A program made the position numbers and the translations under genes. A stretch of 7,775 nucleotides of DNA from NCBI GenBank assembly GCA_002438625.1, contig DJPS01000007.1, forward strand, positions 15,992 through 23,766, read 5' to 3'. The stretch comes from Christensenella sp. UBA6406. Lineage in GTDB: Bacteria; Bacillota; Clostridia; Christensenellales; UBA1242. Of the stretch, positions 6,801-7,775 are shown piece by piece. The notes beneath the pieces were generated by a model. The model made no database searches. It was not told where the DNA came from and saw nothing but the letters and a program-made list of their open reading frames with translations. Numbering within the stretch: position 1 is the first letter of the stretch; the number at the start of each line of letters is the position of its first letter.

Positions 6801-7059
6801 TCTTTCAACTTTTAAACTAAATGCGTATGGTCAAATTTCTTGGCAAGCAGTGAATGGCAGTTTAGGATTTGAATATCAAATTGCATTTAATGATGGGGAT
6901 TATTCTATCATTTCAACAACAAGTTCAGCAAGTATTGACCCAATAGATGGTTATAAAAATTATTCAAAGATTACAATTAAAGTGCGTGCTAAAGGCAATG
7001 GTACAAATGTTGTATCTTCTGAATGGGTAGAGTGGAGTTGGATAAACACTGCTGTGTAA
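3880..7059 (+). CDS. Large surface lipoprotein of about twelve fibronectin-III-like tandem repeats, 1059 aa
   Basis: Predicted lipid-anchored, stalk-like extracellular protein; function is probably adhesion or binding, ligand unknown. Signal peptide 1-26 ends in the lipobox IFSG-C27. The rest is a chain of divergent beta-sandwich repeats of about 75-105 residues resembling fibronectin type III. Each begins near an 'APxxL'-type linker, then an inner-strand Trp ('ITWGKV', 'LYWDEI', 'LNWSPV', 'LSWDSV', 'ISWQAV'), then 'A-x-Y-x-V/L-x-I/L-N' and a late 'V-x-A' strand. Approximate boundaries are 33, 107, 182, 256, 330, 425, 532, 610, 698, 791, 875 and 968, running to the C terminus. Repeats 6, 8 and 11 lack the usual Trp. 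There is no catalytic module and no sortase signal. The start is fixed by AGGAGG (3866-3871), 8 nt upstream. The 30-bp gap after the preceding stop supports cotranscription. Exact domain family is uncertain; Ig-like or other beta-sandwich folds are alternatives. Confidence 0.93.
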   Translation: MTLKKKVLVIITLFATLMFIPLIFSGCGESALDAPENIEYDGAVITWGKVDNAEYYYISINDGEKKRTNTNSYAYVANLQDFSVEVYAVKDKDEKSTEMSFSALQTIDVLNVTNDGTLYWDEIPGANAYVVSLNGAKKSAVVDSCEYMPQAGSDYRIRVRPIVNGNSSFYSVFGAEKNVFINVAPSNLRIEDNQITWGGSATQYQLYINGEDKGVVYGNSYSLGDTKGKIDIEVYAIGNHTTKFDSQKTKETYKFLESITNFQVENGILNWSPVEEAEGYQLKINNVVIQNRVNTNKYEDLTAGEQLRICVRPWASGKFYSQWSDEQDIVILKAPILKWDSSINLDGEARNNLSWDSVGDLASGYEVQVEKDGSATSYPLTTESFNFAFGDEGEYSVKVKAKAKTGNEGYVYYDSKYSTTATIIRLSAPKANTTDFITSNHDDVTKGFRINYLPVQNATGYQLFLDTAKVEGAYSTNNTINVRSVGDATKTNEQKYNYLVKSVGSVKNFNGKLFVTLDSLSSKSLSVEITVLASPSDLAMDAGSTIANWSDVSNANDYIVNYEGNSFITRTSQYDLAGVSAGSHNVKVCARGNGGAVLPSFYTNTIEIYKMNAPYDLKITRESNYALSFEKDMHATGYKVFLDTQTEALSEESASNIYNFITTKGTNITVQSTANYLDDATKIYYMNSDKSQGKMFTKLLAPKFTENSIRNSDLLTWEAPSNLSTTRYTPTYDVYCGNVSQGNVNSNKFVISNLKGSKVKYAFTVRAIGGNVNEQSAFVDSEFSDKIEFYKLETPTISVANDLYNWGYIVNASAYQIRIDNALVNDQKVVAGKTEYSYSPSFSTVGTHEVKLIAVGDGITSVNSSPFVLSQQVAKLLAPEFTYHYTADAFVAGEKIVVDIKSAIPNCKKYEYSIAGERIVSSDLSCSKTIQSAGTYNISVVALGGVFDGNNVYYINSVVSGGTDTKLVLLGNPSLSTFKLNAYGQISWQAVNGSLGFEYQIAFNDGDYSIISTTSSASIDPIDGYKNYSKITIKVRAKGNGTNVVSSEWVEWSWINTAV

Positions 7060-7117
7060 AGTAAAGCAAGTTTTTCGCTCTCTTGACTTCATAAAATAAA
7101 TTTAAAATAACAAAATT

Positions 7118-7123
7118 GGGGGA
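7118..7123 (+). promoter_or_regulatory. Atypical ribosome binding site for the last gene
   Basis: GGGGGA lies 10 nt before the ATG at 7134 and 16 nt before a second in-frame ATG at 7140, which favours 7134. The ATG at 7124 is followed at once by TAA. The three upstream genes have AAGGAG or AGGAGG 8 nt from the start, so this site is a weaker match and translation may be lower. A short run of five G is present, too short to be an obvious slippage site. Confidence 0.6.
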
Positions 7124-7133
7124 ATGTAATATA

Positions 7134-7775
7134 ATGATTATGCAAAAAAATAATGTTAATAAAGTTTTAAAATCTTTGCTTGTTGCTATTCTTATAATTA
7201 TTCCATTTGCTTTTTCTGGTTGTAAAATTACAAATACAGAAAGCAACGGCTATCTTGTAAAGTTTATGGATGGCAATTCGGTAGTTTGCATTCAAACAGT
7301 TGAAAATGTTGAAAGTATTGAATTGCCAACTGAACCAACAAAAAATGGTTATGTTTTTACTGGATGGTATGCTTATGTTGGAAAACAAAAAATTGATTTT
7401 GATACAATTAAAGAAACTACAAGTTTACATCAAACAAATTTAACATTTTTTGCTGAATGGATTAATAAAACGACAAAATTTAAATTGAACTATAATTTAA
7501 ATGGCGGAGAAAATAATGTTAATAATGTAATAGAATATACAGTTGAAACGGGCATTGTTACGCTTAAAGAGCCAACAAAAAAGGGCTATGAATTTGTTGG
7601 TTGGTATGAAAATAGTGATTTTAATGGAGAAAAATTAACCGAAATAAATTGTATGAATGCAAAAGATTATGATTTATATGCAAATTGGGAAATTGAGTAT
7701 TACGAAATAAAATATAATCTTAATGGTGGAATATGTGAGAGTGCACTAAAAAAATTTACTGTTTTGGATGAAATT
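7134..7775 (+). CDS. InlB B-repeat lipoprotein, N-terminal 214 residues (3' end outside window)
   Basis: The frame stays open from ATG at 7134 to the last base of the window, so the gene is truncated only by the window edge. Residues 1-29 form a signal peptide with a hydrophobic core (about 15-28) and the lipobox AFSG-C30. Three InlB B repeats are visible. The first, at about 39-110, contains 'GYVFTGWYA' and ends 'FFAEW'. The second, at about 117-190, contains 'YNLNGG', 'PTKKGYEFVGWYE' and ends 'DLYANWE'. The third begins near 194 with 'IKYNLNGG' and is cut. These are closer to the canonical Listeria-Bacteroides repeat than those of the two upstream paralogues. It follows the 1059-aa lipoprotein by 74 bp without a convincing terminator and is probably the fourth gene of the unit, although a separate weak promoter is not excluded. 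Likely a surface adhesion or scaffold protein. Confidence 0.9.
   Translation, partial: MIMQKNNVNKVLKSLLVAILIIIPFAFSGCKITNTESNGYLVKFMDGNSVVCIQTVENVESIELPTEPTKNGYVFTGWYAYVGKQKIDFDTIKETTSLHQTNLTFFAEWINKTTKFKLNYNLNGGENNVNNVIEYTVETGIVTLKEPTKKGYEFVGWYENSDFNGEKLTEINCMNAKDYDLYANWEIEYYEIKYNLNGGICESALKKFTVLDEI

Noticed and set aside
7064..7088. AAGCAAG...CTTGACTT hairpin after the 1059-aa gene as a terminator.
   Set aside because: Short, bulged stem with no following T-run.
7083..7108. TTGACT followed by TAAAAT, as a separate promoter for the last lipoprotein gene.
   Set aside because: The spacer is only 14 bp and the -10 is imperfect in a very A/T-rich context. It could be weakly active but is not supported enough to annotate.
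1..7775. CRISPR arrays, tRNA or rRNA genes, insertion sequences, frameshifts and LPXTG sorting signals.
   Set aside because: None were seen. Repeats in the window are protein-coding or the single 19-bp pair, and every reading frame is intact to its stop or the window edge.

Overview
The window looks like a chromosomal stretch from an AT-rich, low-GC Gram-positive-type bacterium (Firmicutes, probably an uncultured gut-associated Clostridia-like lineage). This rests on the strong AT bias, AAGGAG/AGGAGG ribosome binding sites 8 nt before the starts, TTGACA/TATAAT promoter elements, and Listeria-Bacteroides (InlB B-type) repeat lipoproteins. Trp is encoded by TGG and no in-frame TGA occurs, so the standard bacterial code fits and a Mycoplasma-type code does not. 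The taxonomic placement is inference.

Layout. Positions 1-246 hold the 3' end of a gene for a small beta-rich protein with a conserved-looking Cys-Cys motif, closed by a strong intrinsic terminator (303-349). Positions 350-812 are a non-coding control region. It holds a perfect DnaA-box-like 9-mer paired with an inverted near-copy, a 19-bp direct repeat present on both sides of the promoter, A/T tracts, and a promoter with consensus -35 and -10 hexamers whose 15-bp spacer ends in nine consecutive G. A structured leader of about 180 nt follows. Downstream are four genes in a row on the + strand, all for predicted Sec/SPII lipoproteins: an InlB B-repeat lipoprotein of 546 aa (813-2453), its shorter 442-aa paralogue (2521-3849), a 1059-aa lipoprotein of about twelve fibronectin-III-like beta-sandwich repeats (3880-7059), and the start of another InlB B-repeat lipoprotein (7134 to the window edge).

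How it may work together. The gaps between the four genes are only 67, 30 and 74 bp, with no convincing terminator, so they are probably one transcription unit driven from 600-626. All four products would be lipid-anchored outside the cytoplasmic membrane and carry only adhesion- or scaffold-like modules. No enzyme motif, transporter motif or sortase LPXTG signal was seen. The most interesting feature is the G9 homopolymer lying exactly between -35 and -10. Slipped-strand gain or loss of G would change the spacer length, here 15 bp against an optimum near 17. This predicts phase-variable, coordinate expression of a surface lipoprotein operon. The promoter architecture is seen directly in the sequence; the phase variation is inference.
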